Source: Bacteroidales bacterium
GTDB taxonomy: Bacteria; Bacteroidota; Bacteroidia; Bacteroidales; UBA7960
Assembly (NCBI GenBank): GCA_007122505.1
Contig: SKTQ01000102.1
Coordinates: 1 to 8,678 of the forward strand
Direction: 5' to 3'
Length of the DNA: 8,678 nt
Position numbers and translations under genes: made by a program. Positions 1-7,735 of the stretch are shown piece after piece; positions within the stretch are counted from its first letter, which is position 1; each line of letters starts with the position of its first letter. Below the pieces are notes generated by a model. It saw nothing but the letters and a program-made list of their open reading frames with translations, searched no databases and was not told the DNA's origin.

Positions 1-112
1 CATTTTTCAGAAAAAAAATCTTAAAAAAAGTTAAATAAATATTTGCTATTTGATTATCAGTGCTTTAACATTATTTAACGACAAAATAAAATACTATTTT
101 ACATGCTATGAA

Positions 113-120
113 TATTTTTG
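113..120 (+). promoter_or_regulatory. Candidate Bacteroidota -7 promoter box upstream of the bat operon
   Basis: The bases TATTTTTG match the TAnnTTTG -7 consensus of the Bacteroidota primary sigma factor exactly. The box would put transcription start near 125-130, leaving a leader of about 20 nt before the ATG at 149. No clear TTTG -33 element lies at the expected 19-21 nt upstream, so the assignment rests on one box in A/T-rich DNA, where chance matches are common. The whole 1-148 stretch is A/T-rich and I see no gene in it. This is the only obvious place for the main promoter of the eight-gene operon. Confidence 0.4.
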
Positions 121-148
121 CGTTGAAAATTGAAACACATTAACAGAA

Positions 149-1132
149 ATGGATATCAGTCAACTGAACGAAAAAATCCAGCAGGAGAGCAAATTTGTTG
201 ACCTGCTGACGATGGAAATGAGAAAAGTGATTGTAGGTCAGAAGGATATGCTGGATCGCATGCTGATCGGACTGCTGGCCAATGGGCACATCCTCCTGGA
301 AGGTGTGCCGGGCTTGGCGAAAACACTGGCCATAAAATCTTTGGCTATGGCAATCAAGGCACGTTACAGCCGGATTCAGTTTACACCCGACCTTTTGCCG
401 GCCGACCTCATTGGCACCATGATCTACAGTCAGAAAACAGAAGAGTTTCTGGTGAGGAAAGGCCCCATTTTCGCAAATTTCATTCTTGCTGATGAAATTA
501 ACCGTGCACCGGCTAAAGTGCAAAGTGCCCTGCTTGAAGCTATGCAGGAGCGACAGGTGACTATCGGTGACCAGACCTACGTCCTTCAGGAACCCTTTCT
601 TGTGCTGGCCACTGAAAACCCGCTTGAACAGGAAGGTACCTATCCCCTGCCCGAGGCACAGGTTGACCGTTTTATGATGAAAATCATCATCGGCTACCCA
701 TCCCGTGATGAAGAAAAACTGATCCTCAGGCAAAATATGCAACAGGAATTTCCTGTCACAAAAGCTGTTGTGGAACCCGCTGATATCATGAATGCAAGAA
801 ATGTGGTTCGCGAAGTATACCTGGATGAAAAAATCGAAGATTACATCACGGATATTGTATTTGCCACGCGGTTTCCGGACAGCTACAAACTGGGGAAACT
901 CACCCCGCTTATCAGTTATGGAGGTTCACCTAGGGCTTCCATCAATCTGGCCCTTGCAGCCAAGGCCTATGCTTTTATCCGGCAACGCGGCTATGTGATT
1001 CCGGAAGACGTCCGGGCGGTTTGCCATGATGTACTGCGTCACCGCATCGGCCTTACCTATGAAGCAGAGGCGGAGAACATCACAAGCGAAGATATCATCA
1101 ATGATATCCTCAACCATGTGGAAGTGCCCTGA
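149..1132 (+). CDS. moxR: MoxR family AAA+ ATPase (first gene of bat operon)
   Basis: This is a cytosolic AAA+ ATPase of the MoxR family (AAA_3 plus AAA lid), 327 residues, a normal full length. The Walker A motif GVPGLAKT is at residues 52-59 and Walker B FILADE at 111-116. Sensor 1 is N157 in ATENP, the likely arginine finger is R174 in QVDRF, and sensor 2 is R262 in GGSPRAS. All catalytic positions are intact. MoxR proteins work with VWA-domain partners, using ATP to remodel proteins or aid metal insertion; the substrate of the Bat system is not known. The ATG follows the A-rich stretch AACAGAA with no clear Shine-Dalgarno, as is usual in Bacteroidota. It is the promoter-proximal gene, followed by its probable DUF58 partner after a 90-nt spacer. 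The family call is very secure; the exact role is inferred from context. Confidence 0.96.
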   Translation: MDISQLNEKIQQESKFVDLLTMEMRKVIVGQKDMLDRMLIGLLANGHILLEGVPGLAKTLAIKSLAMAIKARYSRIQFTPDLLPADLIGTMIYSQKTEEFLVRKGPIFANFILADEINRAPAKVQSALLEAMQERQVTIGDQTYVLQEPFLVLATENPLEQEGTYPLPEAQVDRFMMKIIIGYPSRDEEKLILRQNMQQEFPVTKAVVEPADIMNARNVVREVYLDEKIEDYITDIVFATRFPDSYKLGKLTPLISYGGSPRASINLALAAKAYAFIRQRGYVIPEDVRAVCHDVLRHRIGLTYEAEAENITSEDIINDILNHVEVP

Positions 1133-1222
1133 TCCCTGGAAAATATTGCAGGCATGCTCCTGGAAACCCGGTATGTCAGATGACCATTAAAATGTTATAC
1201 ATTAATTATAATCGGTTAAAAA

Positions 1223-2095
1223 GTGGAAACCACAGAATTGCTGAAAAAAGTCCGAAAAATCGAGATCAAAACAAAAGGTCTCTCGAAGCAATTGTTTGCC
1301 GGGCAATACAACAGTGCCTTTAAGGGACGTGGAATGGCTTTTACCGAGGTCAGGGAGTACTATTTCGGCGATGATATCCGAAATATTGACTGGAATGTTA
1401 CGGCAAGGTTCAATCACCCCTATGTGAAGGTTTTCGAGGAAGAAAGGGAGATGACTGTCATGCTGCTCATCGATGTGAGTGGCTCCAACCAATTTGGTTC
1501 AACAGGCCGGCTTAAAGAACAAATCATTACAGAAATTGCAGGGGTTCTTGCCTTCTCGGCCATCAATAACAATGACAAAGTTGGGGTTATTTTTTTCAGT
1601 GATATCATCGAAAAATTTATACCTCCCAAGAAAGGAAGCCAGCATATATTGAGAATTATCAGGGAGCTCATTGATTTTCACCCAAAACACAATAGAACTG
1701 ATATCGGGTTTGCGCTCAAATACCTGAGAAATGTGATCAGGAAACGCTCCGTTGCATTTCTCATTTCCGACTTTCATGACAAAAACTTTGGAGAAGCTTT
1801 AAGGATCGTGGCCAAAAAACATGATTTGATCTGTGTCAGGGTGTATGACCATCGCGAAACAAACATTCCAAAACTGGGTATGATGAAATTTCGTGATGCA
1901 GAAACCGGTGAGACTTTCTGGCTGGATACTTCCAGTAAATCAGTACAGAATAGAATCCAATCATACAACAGAGACCACGAAGAATTTCTAAAATGGACCC
2001 TTTCGAAGGCAGGGGTTGACCAGGTGGTGATTCCTACCAATCAGGATTACGTTCCACCCCTGATGCAGCTTTTTAAGCGGAGGAGCAGGATTTAA
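1223..2095 (+). CDS. DUF58 domain protein with VWA-like fold, cytosolic MoxR partner
   Basis: A 290-residue DUF58 protein with no signal peptide or membrane segment; it is the short soluble form, unlike the longer membrane-anchored DUF58 proteins. The signature region spans residues 35-72, with GRG at 35-37, GDDIRNIDWNVTAR at 49-62 and FEEERE at 71-76. A VWA-like MIDAS motif DVSGS follows at 84-88, with the supporting T159 and D183 (ISDF). The start is GTG at 1223: an in-frame TAA lies at 1217-1219, the first internal Met is residue 38 inside the conserved domain, and the sequence after the GTG (ETTELLKKV) matches how this family begins. In MoxR operons the DUF58 protein is the usual direct partner of the ATPase, though its biochemical activity is not defined. 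The 25-nt gap to the next gene supports co-transcription. Confidence 0.94.
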   Translation: METTELLKKVRKIEIKTKGLSKQLFAGQYNSAFKGRGMAFTEVREYYFGDDIRNIDWNVTARFNHPYVKVFEEEREMTVMLLIDVSGSNQFGSTGRLKEQIITEIAGVLAFSAINNNDKVGVIFFSDIIEKFIPPKKGSQHILRIIRELIDFHPKHNRTDIGFALKYLRNVIRKRSVAFLISDFHDKNFGEALRIVAKKHDLICVRVYDHRETNIPKLGMMKFRDAETGETFWLDTSSKSVQNRIQSYNRDHEEFLKWTLSKAGVDQVVIPTNQDYVPPLMQLFKRRSRI

Positions 2096-2120
2096 CCAGA
2101 CGGCGTAAGATGCAAAATAC

Positions 2121-3080
2121 ATGCAAATGATAATGAATTATAAGACTTTTATTGGTTTGGTTGTGTTTTCGGTTGCCATGTTAGACACAATAAGCCAAAA
2201 CTTCTTATCTGCCCAGCAGGCAAGAGTGGATTTGAATCCGGATGAAATTGTCATCGGGCAACACGCTGCGCTTACCATTGAAATTGAAGCACCTGCTGAG
2301 GGCATTATCGTATTTCCTGCTATATCCGACACCATCACAAAAAACATTGAAGTTGTTCGATTCGGACTGCCTGATACCATTCATAAAGGTAATGGGCTGA
2401 TTTCTCTCAGGCAAAAACATACCGTTACCGCCTGGGAAAAAGGGTATTTTCCCATACCCCCTTTGCGGTTTATGCACATTGATCATCCGGACACCATTAT
2501 GTTTGAGACCAGGGCGCAGTTATTGCAGGTTTTGGGTGTGGATGTGGACATGGAAGATCTCTACAAAGACATCCGGCCCATAATCGGTATGCCTGTTACC
2601 TGGCGGGAAGTAATACCCTGGATCATACTTCTGATTGTTGCTGCCTTGATCATATTTTTCACTGTTAGGTGGCTTAAAAATCGCAAACCGAAAGAAGAAA
2701 CTCCCACCATCTGGGAAAAACCGGATGTTCCTGCTCATATTGCGGCCATTTCAAGCCTGGAGACGCTCCGGAGGAAGAATTTGTGGCAATCGGGGAAGGT
2801 GAAGCAATACTACATTGAATTGAGCGATATTTTGCGGATGTATTTGCATAAGAGATATAAGATCAACGCCATGGAAATGACCACCGGCGAGATCATGTAT
2901 GTTTTACCGGAATACATTGACAAGCAGTTTTTGAGAGAGCGATTACAAGACAATCTGCAGCTTGCAGACCTGGTTAAATTTGCGAAACACCGGCCGGAAA
3001 CCGAGGTGCATTCACGGGTGATGGACGAATCCATTTCATTTGTAAAGGATACCATTCCAACCAATGAAAATAACAGGTGA
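2121..3080 (+). CDS. Bat-operon membrane protein of unknown function (BatD-like layout)
   Basis: A 319-residue protein I can place only by context and architecture. An N-terminal hydrophobic stretch (about residues 10-21) looks like a signal peptide, possibly cleaved near LSA at 29-31. Residues 34-135 are beta-rich and Ig-like, a membrane helix lies at about 164-184, and a basic helical cytosolic tail covers 185-319. The tail resembles the tail of BatD: KQYYIELSDILRMYL aligns with EAFFDEIFRALWGYV, and LADLVKFAKHRP with LEECEFARFSPG. Proteins of this type recur between DUF58 and BatA in Bacteroidota; the tail may be DUF4381-like. In-frame ATGs at 2121, 2127 and 2133 all remain possible, and a TAA at 2106-2108 excludes earlier starts. 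A bridge between the cytosolic ATPase and periplasmic Bat proteins is plausible but inferred. Its 3' end overlaps the longest reading of batA by 17 nt. Confidence 0.88.
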   Translation: MQMIMNYKTFIGLVVFSVAMLDTISQNFLSAQQARVDLNPDEIVIGQHAALTIEIEAPAEGIIVFPAISDTITKNIEVVRFGLPDTIHKGNGLISLRQKHTVTAWEKGYFPIPPLRFMHIDHPDTIMFETRAQLLQVLGVDVDMEDLYKDIRPIIGMPVTWREVIPWIILLIVAALIIFFTVRWLKNRKPKEETPTIWEKPDVPAHIAAISSLETLRRKNLWQSGKVKQYYIELSDILRMYLHKRYKINAMEMTTGEIMYVLPEYIDKQFLRERLQDNLQLADLVKFAKHRPETEVHSRVMDESISFVKDTIPTNENNR

Positions 3081-4089
3081 AATGACCATGACAGGACTAT
3101 TTGACATACAGTTTGCTTACCCGGAGATGCTTTTCGGGCTTATATTGGTGCCCTTGCTTGTTATATTTTACGTTTATTTCCAAAGAGACCGGACACCTGC
3201 CATTCGTTTTGTACATTCGGAGTTTGGAAAAGAAATTAAAATGAGCCTGCGTACCCGTTTGCGTCATTTGCCAATGGTGCTCAGAATGTTTGCACTAACC
3301 ATGTTGATTATTGCCCTTGCACGGCCTCAAAGCTCCTCGAGGATCCATGAAATAACAGTTGAAGGGATCGATATCATGATCGCCCTGGATATTTCAGGTT
3401 CCATGCTTGCAGCGGACTTTCAGCCAAACAGGATGGAAGCGGCCAAGCAAACCGCCATTGATTTTATTTCCCTAAGACCAAATGACAGGATCGGAATGAC
3501 TGTTTTCAGCGGTGAAAGTTTTACATTGTGTCCGCTTACCACTGACCACAGGCTTTTAAAAGAACTTGCTTCAGGTGTCACTACGGGCATGGTTCAGGAC
3601 GGCACGGCCATTGGTGACGGGCTTGCAACAGCCATCAACGGACTGCGCGACTCAGATGCCATTAGCAGGGTTATTGTGCTGCTGACAGATGGCATAAACA
3701 ATACCGGGGTGATTGACCCGCTCACGGCTGCAGAAATGGCTGCATTGTTTGGTATTCGTGTATATACCATTGGTGTGGGCAGCAGCGGCCCGGTCCCCTA
3801 CCCTTTTCCAACACCACTCGGTATCCAGTACCGGGATGTGGAAATCCCCGTTGACGAAGAATTGCTGAGGGCGATTGCCGATAAAACCGGGGGGAAGTAT
3901 TACTGGGCAGAGACACAGGATGCGCTTGAAAATGTATATGAAGATATTGACCGGCTTGAACGCAGCATTATCGAACATACAGAGTTTACCATGAATACCG
4001 ATGAGTATTTACCGTTACTTTTGCTGGCAATCATGTTTTTTTCTGCCGAAATACTATTAAGATATACCTGGTTAAGGTCAGTACCTTAA
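3064..4089 (+). CDS. batA: BatA, membrane-anchored VWA domain protein
   Basis: BatA, up to 341 residues. Two N-terminal membrane segments (about 22-39 and 72-87) match the BatA N-terminal domain. A complete VWA domain follows, with MIDAS DISGS at 109-113, T181 (DGTAIGDG) and D209 (LLTDG); a third membrane helix lies at about 316-333. The loop between helices 1 and 2 is basic (KEIKMSLRTRLRH), so by the positive-inside rule the VWA domain faces the periplasm. The intact MIDAS predicts divalent-metal-dependent protein binding. The coordinates use the first in-frame ATG, which overlaps the previous gene by 17 nt. ATGs at 3082 and 3088, just after that gene's TGA, would start the protein nearer the conserved FAYPE segment and are at least as likely. 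BatB, encoded next, is its paralogue. Confidence 0.95.
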   Translation: MKITGEMTMTGLFDIQFAYPEMLFGLILVPLLVIFYVYFQRDRTPAIRFVHSEFGKEIKMSLRTRLRHLPMVLRMFALTMLIIALARPQSSSRIHEITVEGIDIMIALDISGSMLAADFQPNRMEAAKQTAIDFISLRPNDRIGMTVFSGESFTLCPLTTDHRLLKELASGVTTGMVQDGTAIGDGLATAINGLRDSDAISRVIVLLTDGINNTGVIDPLTAAEMAALFGIRVYTIGVGSSGPVPYPFPTPLGIQYRDVEIPVDEELLRAIADKTGGKYYWAETQDALENVYEDIDRLERSIIEHTEFTMNTDEYLPLLLLAIMFFSAEILLRYTWLRSVP

Positions 4090-4110
4090 TAAGGGCAAAA
4101 GACCAGAGAT

Positions 4111-5145
4111 ATGGAGTTGATAAGATATGACAATCCACAATGGGTTTACCTCTTTGCACTGCTGGGCATTTTTGTGCTTGTGTTTGTCATTGACAGATAT
4201 TTAGTTGGGAAAGCCATGCAAAGGTTTGCCCTTAAAAATATGTGGTCTAATATTGCTCCCTTACTGTCTGCATCGCGACCTGTTTTTAAATTTATTTTAT
4301 TGATGCTTGCTTTCTCCATGATGGTTGTGGCTGCCATCAATCCTCAGACGGGCAGCAGAACGGAAGAGTTGCGGCGCGAAGGTGTGGATATCGTTGTTGC
4401 CCTTGATGTGAGCAGAAGCATGCTCGCGCAGGATGTAAGCCCAAACAGGCTTGAACGAGCCAAATTGGCTGTAAATCGGCTAATCAATCAGCTTAACGGT
4501 GACAGGTTTGCGCTGGTGGTTTTTGCCGGAAATGCACATACCAGGATTCCTCTGACTGCCGACCACCAGGCTGCAAATATGTTGCTAAGAAGTGTGAACA
4601 CGCAATCCGTGTCAGTTCAGGGCACTAACATTGGATTGGCATTGGAAAGGGCCATTGCATCATTTCCTGATGAAGAAAGAAGAAGCCGCGCCATTATTCT
4701 GGTAAGTGACGGAGAGAGCCATGAGGGCGATCCTCTGAGAATTGCACAACTGGCAGCGGAAAAAGGGATAATTATTCACACTGTTGGCATTGGCAGCCGG
4801 GAGGGTGCACCGATCCCTGTTATGGAGAATGGCACCCTCAGGGGTTTTTTACGCGACAATCAGGGCAATACAGTTATCACCAGGTATGATGAGGATCTTA
4901 TGAGGCAGCTCGCTGCTGCCACCGGTGGAATGTTCAGACACGGAACCGGGGCGGATCTGGGCCTGAGCGATATCCTGGAAGAGATTCGCTCGATGGAAAG
5001 AGAAGCTTACGAAACTAAGGTATTTGCGGAGTATGAGAGCAGGTTTCCGTTCTTTCTGACCCTGGCACTAATTTTGCTAATTTCCGAGTTGCTCATCCGG
5101 GAAAGGAAAAACAAATGGCTTTCGAAAATTAAAATATTCCAATAA
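4111..5145 (+). CDS. batB: BatB, membrane-anchored VWA domain protein
   Basis: BatB, 344 residues and a paralogue of BatA with the same plan. Membrane helices lie at about 12-29 and 60-76, a VWA domain at about 92-280, and a final helix at about 313-329. MIDAS residues are D99, S101 and S103 (DVSRS, with Arg in place of the usual Gly), T172 (QGTNIG) and D200 (VSDGESHEGD); all metal-coordinating side chains are present. The first loop and the C-terminus (ERKNKWLSKIK) are basic, so the VWA domain should face the periplasm. The ATG lies 21 nt after the batA stop, without a clear ribosome-binding site. The batC start follows the batB stop after a single base, which suggests translational coupling. 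In studied Bat systems BatA and BatB are thought to form a complex; here that is by homology only. Confidence 0.95.
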   Translation: MELIRYDNPQWVYLFALLGIFVLVFVIDRYLVGKAMQRFALKNMWSNIAPLLSASRPVFKFILLMLAFSMMVVAAINPQTGSRTEELRREGVDIVVALDVSRSMLAQDVSPNRLERAKLAVNRLINQLNGDRFALVVFAGNAHTRIPLTADHQAANMLLRSVNTQSVSVQGTNIGLALERAIASFPDEERRSRAIILVSDGESHEGDPLRIAQLAAEKGIIIHTVGIGSREGAPIPVMENGTLRGFLRDNQGNTVITRYDEDLMRQLAAATGGMFRHGTGADLGLSDILEEIRSMEREAYETKVFAEYESRFPFFLTLALILLISELLIRERKNKWLSKIKIFQ

Positions 5146-5146
5146 A

Positions 5147-5881
5147 ATGACACGTTTCTTGCACAACAGGTATTTTCCCGTTTTGTTATGCAGCTTATGC
5201 TTATTATTTTTGGGAAGCGCATATGCCGCAGATGGCCGTCAGCTTATCCGCGAAGGAAACAGCTTGTTTGAACAAGGCAGGTATGAAGAGGCTGAAGACA
5301 TGTACCGGAAAGCCCTTGAAACAGAGGCAGATCAATTCACGGCCCTGTTTAATCTTGGTAACACACTATATAAACAAGGGAGATTGGAAGAAGCGGGAGA
5401 GATATTCAGTGGACTTTCAAATGCGGCGCCCAGTGATGTAAAAAGAGCAAAAGCATTTCACAACCTTGGCAACAGTTTTTTGGGTGGCGGGCAGATCGCT
5501 GAGAGTATTGAAGCATATAAAAATGCTTTACGGATCTCCCCGGATGAAGAAGACACACGGTATAACCTTGCATACGCATTAAACCTGCTCGATGAAATGC
5601 CTCCCATGGAGGAACCCTCAAACGGTGAAGGCAATGGTGATGATGATGAACAGCAACAGGAAGACATGTCCGGCCAGCCTGATGAGGAGGATGATAACAG
5701 AGACCGGCAGGATCCGGAACAGGCAGGGCGGGAAAGTCAGCAGGAAAAAATGGATCAGCTTACCCATGAGGATGCTGAGAGAATTTTGGATGCTTTAAGA
5801 CAGCAGGAACAGGAAATACAGGAACAAATTAATCGTGAAGACCGTCGAAGTGAGCCGGCCAGAAGCGAAAGAGAGTGGTAA
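5147..5881 (+). CDS. batC: BatC, periplasmic TPR protein
   Basis: BatC, 244 residues. The signal peptide is clear: basic start, hydrophobic core at about 11-23 and probable cleavage after AYA (25-27); no lipobox is seen. TPR-type helical repeats cover about 31-62, 65-96 and 103-136, with typical GNSLFEQGRYEEAEDMYRKA and FHNLGNSFLGGG patterns. A strongly acidic, Gln-rich low-complexity linker follows (about 153-202). After it comes a charged helix (LTHEDAERILDALRQQEQEI, 205-224) and a terminal EREW. This ending, a short helix with a C-terminal acidic/basic-Trp tail, is characteristic of BatC in Bacteroidota. There is no membrane helix after the signal peptide, so the protein should be periplasmic and able to bind BatA, BatB or BatD through its TPRs. 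The 1-nt gap after batB and 3-nt gap before batD indicate coupled expression. Confidence 0.93.
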   Translation: MTRFLHNRYFPVLLCSLCLLFLGSAYAADGRQLIREGNSLFEQGRYEEAEDMYRKALETEADQFTALFNLGNTLYKQGRLEEAGEIFSGLSNAAPSDVKRAKAFHNLGNSFLGGGQIAESIEAYKNALRISPDEEDTRYNLAYALNLLDEMPPMEEPSNGEGNGDDDEQQQEDMSGQPDEEDDNRDRQDPEQAGRESQQEKMDQLTHEDAERILDALRQQEQEIQEQINREDRRSEPARSEREW

Positions 5882-5884
5882 GAG

Positions 5885-7735
5885 ATGATAAAGAAAACAG
5901 TTCTTATACTGATAACATTATTTGTGTTCGCTGATGTGGCTTTAGCCGGGGAAGTGACCCTGAATGTTTCGGCACCAAATTCTGTGAGCGTTGGGCAACG
6001 TTTCCGGGTCAGCTTTACAGCCAATGCAAATCCTGAACGATTTGATGCACCATCATTTGAGGGCTTCCGGTTACTTTCCGGCCCCAGTCAATCTTCCAGT
6101 ACATCAACACAAATAATTAATAATCAAGTTACTACTTCTATATCAGTATCATACACATACTTACTTGAGGCTTTAAGTGAAGGAAGCTACCAGATCGATC
6201 CCGCCAGTGTTCGCGTGGATGGTAACAACTATTCAAGTGAACCATTTACTATCCGGGTTGTGGCGGCTACAGACCCGGGTGCTCCTGCAACTCCTTCACA
6301 ACCACGCCAGGAACAAACCGAGCCCGGCAGGCCGGAAGCTGATGATATTTTCGTGCGTGCAACCGTTAGCAATCAGAATCCCTATCAGGGTGAACAGGTA
6401 ATTGTCAGCTACAGATTATTTACCAGATTGCCTGTTATGAATTACTCCATTGAGCGATTGCCAGGCCTACAGGGATTTTGGTCAGAAAATATCACCCCGC
6501 GTACACAGCCTGCTGTAACCACTGAGGTGATCAACGGTGTCAATTACACTGTGGCGGAAATCAGGCGAATGGTGGTTTTTCCTCAGAGAAGCGGAGAAAT
6601 TCGCATCGAACCCATGGAAGTGGAGATGGCCGTCAGGATGCGTGCGCCGGCAAGACAGCGACCGGGCAGTCTTTTTGATGACTTTTTCGGCGGTTCTGCT
6701 TTTGACAGGTTTCAAACCATTTCGCACGCTGTACGCTCCAACTCGATCAGTTTGCAAGTGAAACCCTTGCCATCTCAAAACAGACCAGGCAGTTTCAAAG
6801 GTATGGTTGGTCAATTTTCCATGGATGTGTCGTTGAGTCCTAAGGAGCTTGACATCAATGATGCAGCCAACCTTGTAATTAGCATCAGCGGCGAAGGAAA
6901 CCTGCGCATGGCTGAGCCACCCCAGATACAGATGCCGCAGCATCTGGAGGTGTTTGACCCGCAAATTTCCGACAACATTACTGCAAACCGCAGTGGAATC
7001 AGCGGCAGGCGAACCTTTGACTACCTGATCATCCCAAGAAGCAGTGGCGAAGCGGTAATTCCTCAAATCCGGTTTAGTTATTTTGATCCCCAAAACAATA
7101 GGTATAACACCATTACTGCAGGACCCTTTAGCCTGCAAATTGGCGGAGAGCAAGTCATTGGAGCTGGTGCAGCCACTATATCGGATGGCCGTTTGCTTGC
7201 CGATGATATTCGGTTTATTTACACCGGGGCTGTCAACTGGCAGCCTGTAGGCAAAATGTTTTTCAGGAGCCCCCTCTTTTATGTTCTCTTGCTGATACCG
7301 TTTATCCTTTTGGCAGCATTTCTGGTTTATTGGAATCGTTATATCAGGATGAAACAGGATGTGGCAGCCATACGAACCAGGAAAGCAAGGAAAATGGCGG
7401 TAAAAAGGCTTAAGAACGCTGAATTGTTATTAAAAAAGCAACATAAAGAAGCTTTTTTTGATGAGATATTCCGGGCATTATGGGGATATGTTTCTGATAA
7501 GCTAAATATTCCTGTTAGCCGGCTCAATAAAGAAAATGTGGCCGGAGCATTTGCTTCGAGAGGCGTTTCCGGAGAACTGGCCAATCGCTTTCTGGAAGGA
7601 CTTGAAGAGTGTGAGTTTGCCCGTTTTTCGCCCGGAGGGATGGAAAGTCCCATGGAGAATACATATAATAAGGCTTTGGAGACACTCGTAACGCTGGAAA
7701 AAGAATTAAGGAACCAAGGTATCAGGAAAAAATGA
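5885..7735 (+). CDS. batD: BatD (oxygen tolerance) membrane protein
   Basis: BatD, 616 residues, full length for the family. The signal peptide runs to about residue 21 (cleavage after ALA). The periplasmic region of about 440 residues is made of beta-sandwich segments: one at 23-127, a Pro/Gln/Glu linker at 130-152, a second at 155-295 and a third at 308-420. The second carries the family's DDFFGG patch at 265-270. A single membrane helix lies at about 464-484. The cytosolic tail (485-616) is basic and helical, with a segment resembling the tail of the unknown protein at 2121-3080. The start is ATG at 5885, 3 nt after the batC stop, with a weak AAGAG upstream. The stop overlaps the batE start as ATGA. 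BatD is required for the Bat phenotype in Bacteroides fragilis studies; its biochemical job is unknown and scaffolding is likely. Confidence 0.95.
   Translation: MIKKTVLILITLFVFADVALAGEVTLNVSAPNSVSVGQRFRVSFTANANPERFDAPSFEGFRLLSGPSQSSSTSTQIINNQVTTSISVSYTYLLEALSEGSYQIDPASVRVDGNNYSSEPFTIRVVAATDPGAPATPSQPRQEQTEPGRPEADDIFVRATVSNQNPYQGEQVIVSYRLFTRLPVMNYSIERLPGLQGFWSENITPRTQPAVTTEVINGVNYTVAEIRRMVVFPQRSGEIRIEPMEVEMAVRMRAPARQRPGSLFDDFFGGSAFDRFQTISHAVRSNSISLQVKPLPSQNRPGSFKGMVGQFSMDVSLSPKELDINDAANLVISISGEGNLRMAEPPQIQMPQHLEVFDPQISDNITANRSGISGRRTFDYLIIPRSSGEAVIPQIRFSYFDPQNNRYNTITAGPFSLQIGGEQVIGAGAATISDGRLLADDIRFIYTGAVNWQPVGKMFFRSPLFYVLLLIPFILLAAFLVYWNRYIRMKQDVAAIRTRKARKMAVKRLKNAELLLKKQHKEAFFDEIFRALWGYVSDKLNIPVSRLNKENVAGAFASRGVSGELANRFLEGLEECEFARFSPGGMESPMENTYNKALETLVTLEKELRNQGIRKK

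Noticed and set aside
1..3. CAT at the left edge, readable as an ATG of a divergent - strand gene
   Set aside because: Nothing of the putative gene lies inside the window, and a single triplet in A/T-rich DNA has no evidential value.
140..742. 200-codon open frame on the - strand opposite the MoxR gene
   Set aside because: Its codons are in register with those of the MoxR gene, where antisense stops appear only opposite certain Leu and Ser codons (TTA, CTA, TCA), so long shadows are expected. The protein shows no recognisable domain, and the + strand gene has every AAA+ motif.
1154..1183. Nine-codon reading frame (ATG to TGA) in the spacer before DUF58
   Set aside because: Too short, with no ribosome-binding site, no regulatory codon run and no link to the DUF58 start; expected by chance.
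1207..1212. TATAAT identical to the enterobacterial -10 box just before the DUF58 gene
   Set aside because: Bacteroidota primary promoters use TAnnTTTG, no -35-like partner is seen, and the box is only 10 nt from the GTG. Likely a chance match in A/T-rich DNA.
6482..7153. 223-codon open frame on the - strand inside batD
   Set aside because: It is again exactly in codon register with the sense gene and has no recognisable domain or own promoter context. BatD on the + strand is clearly the real gene.
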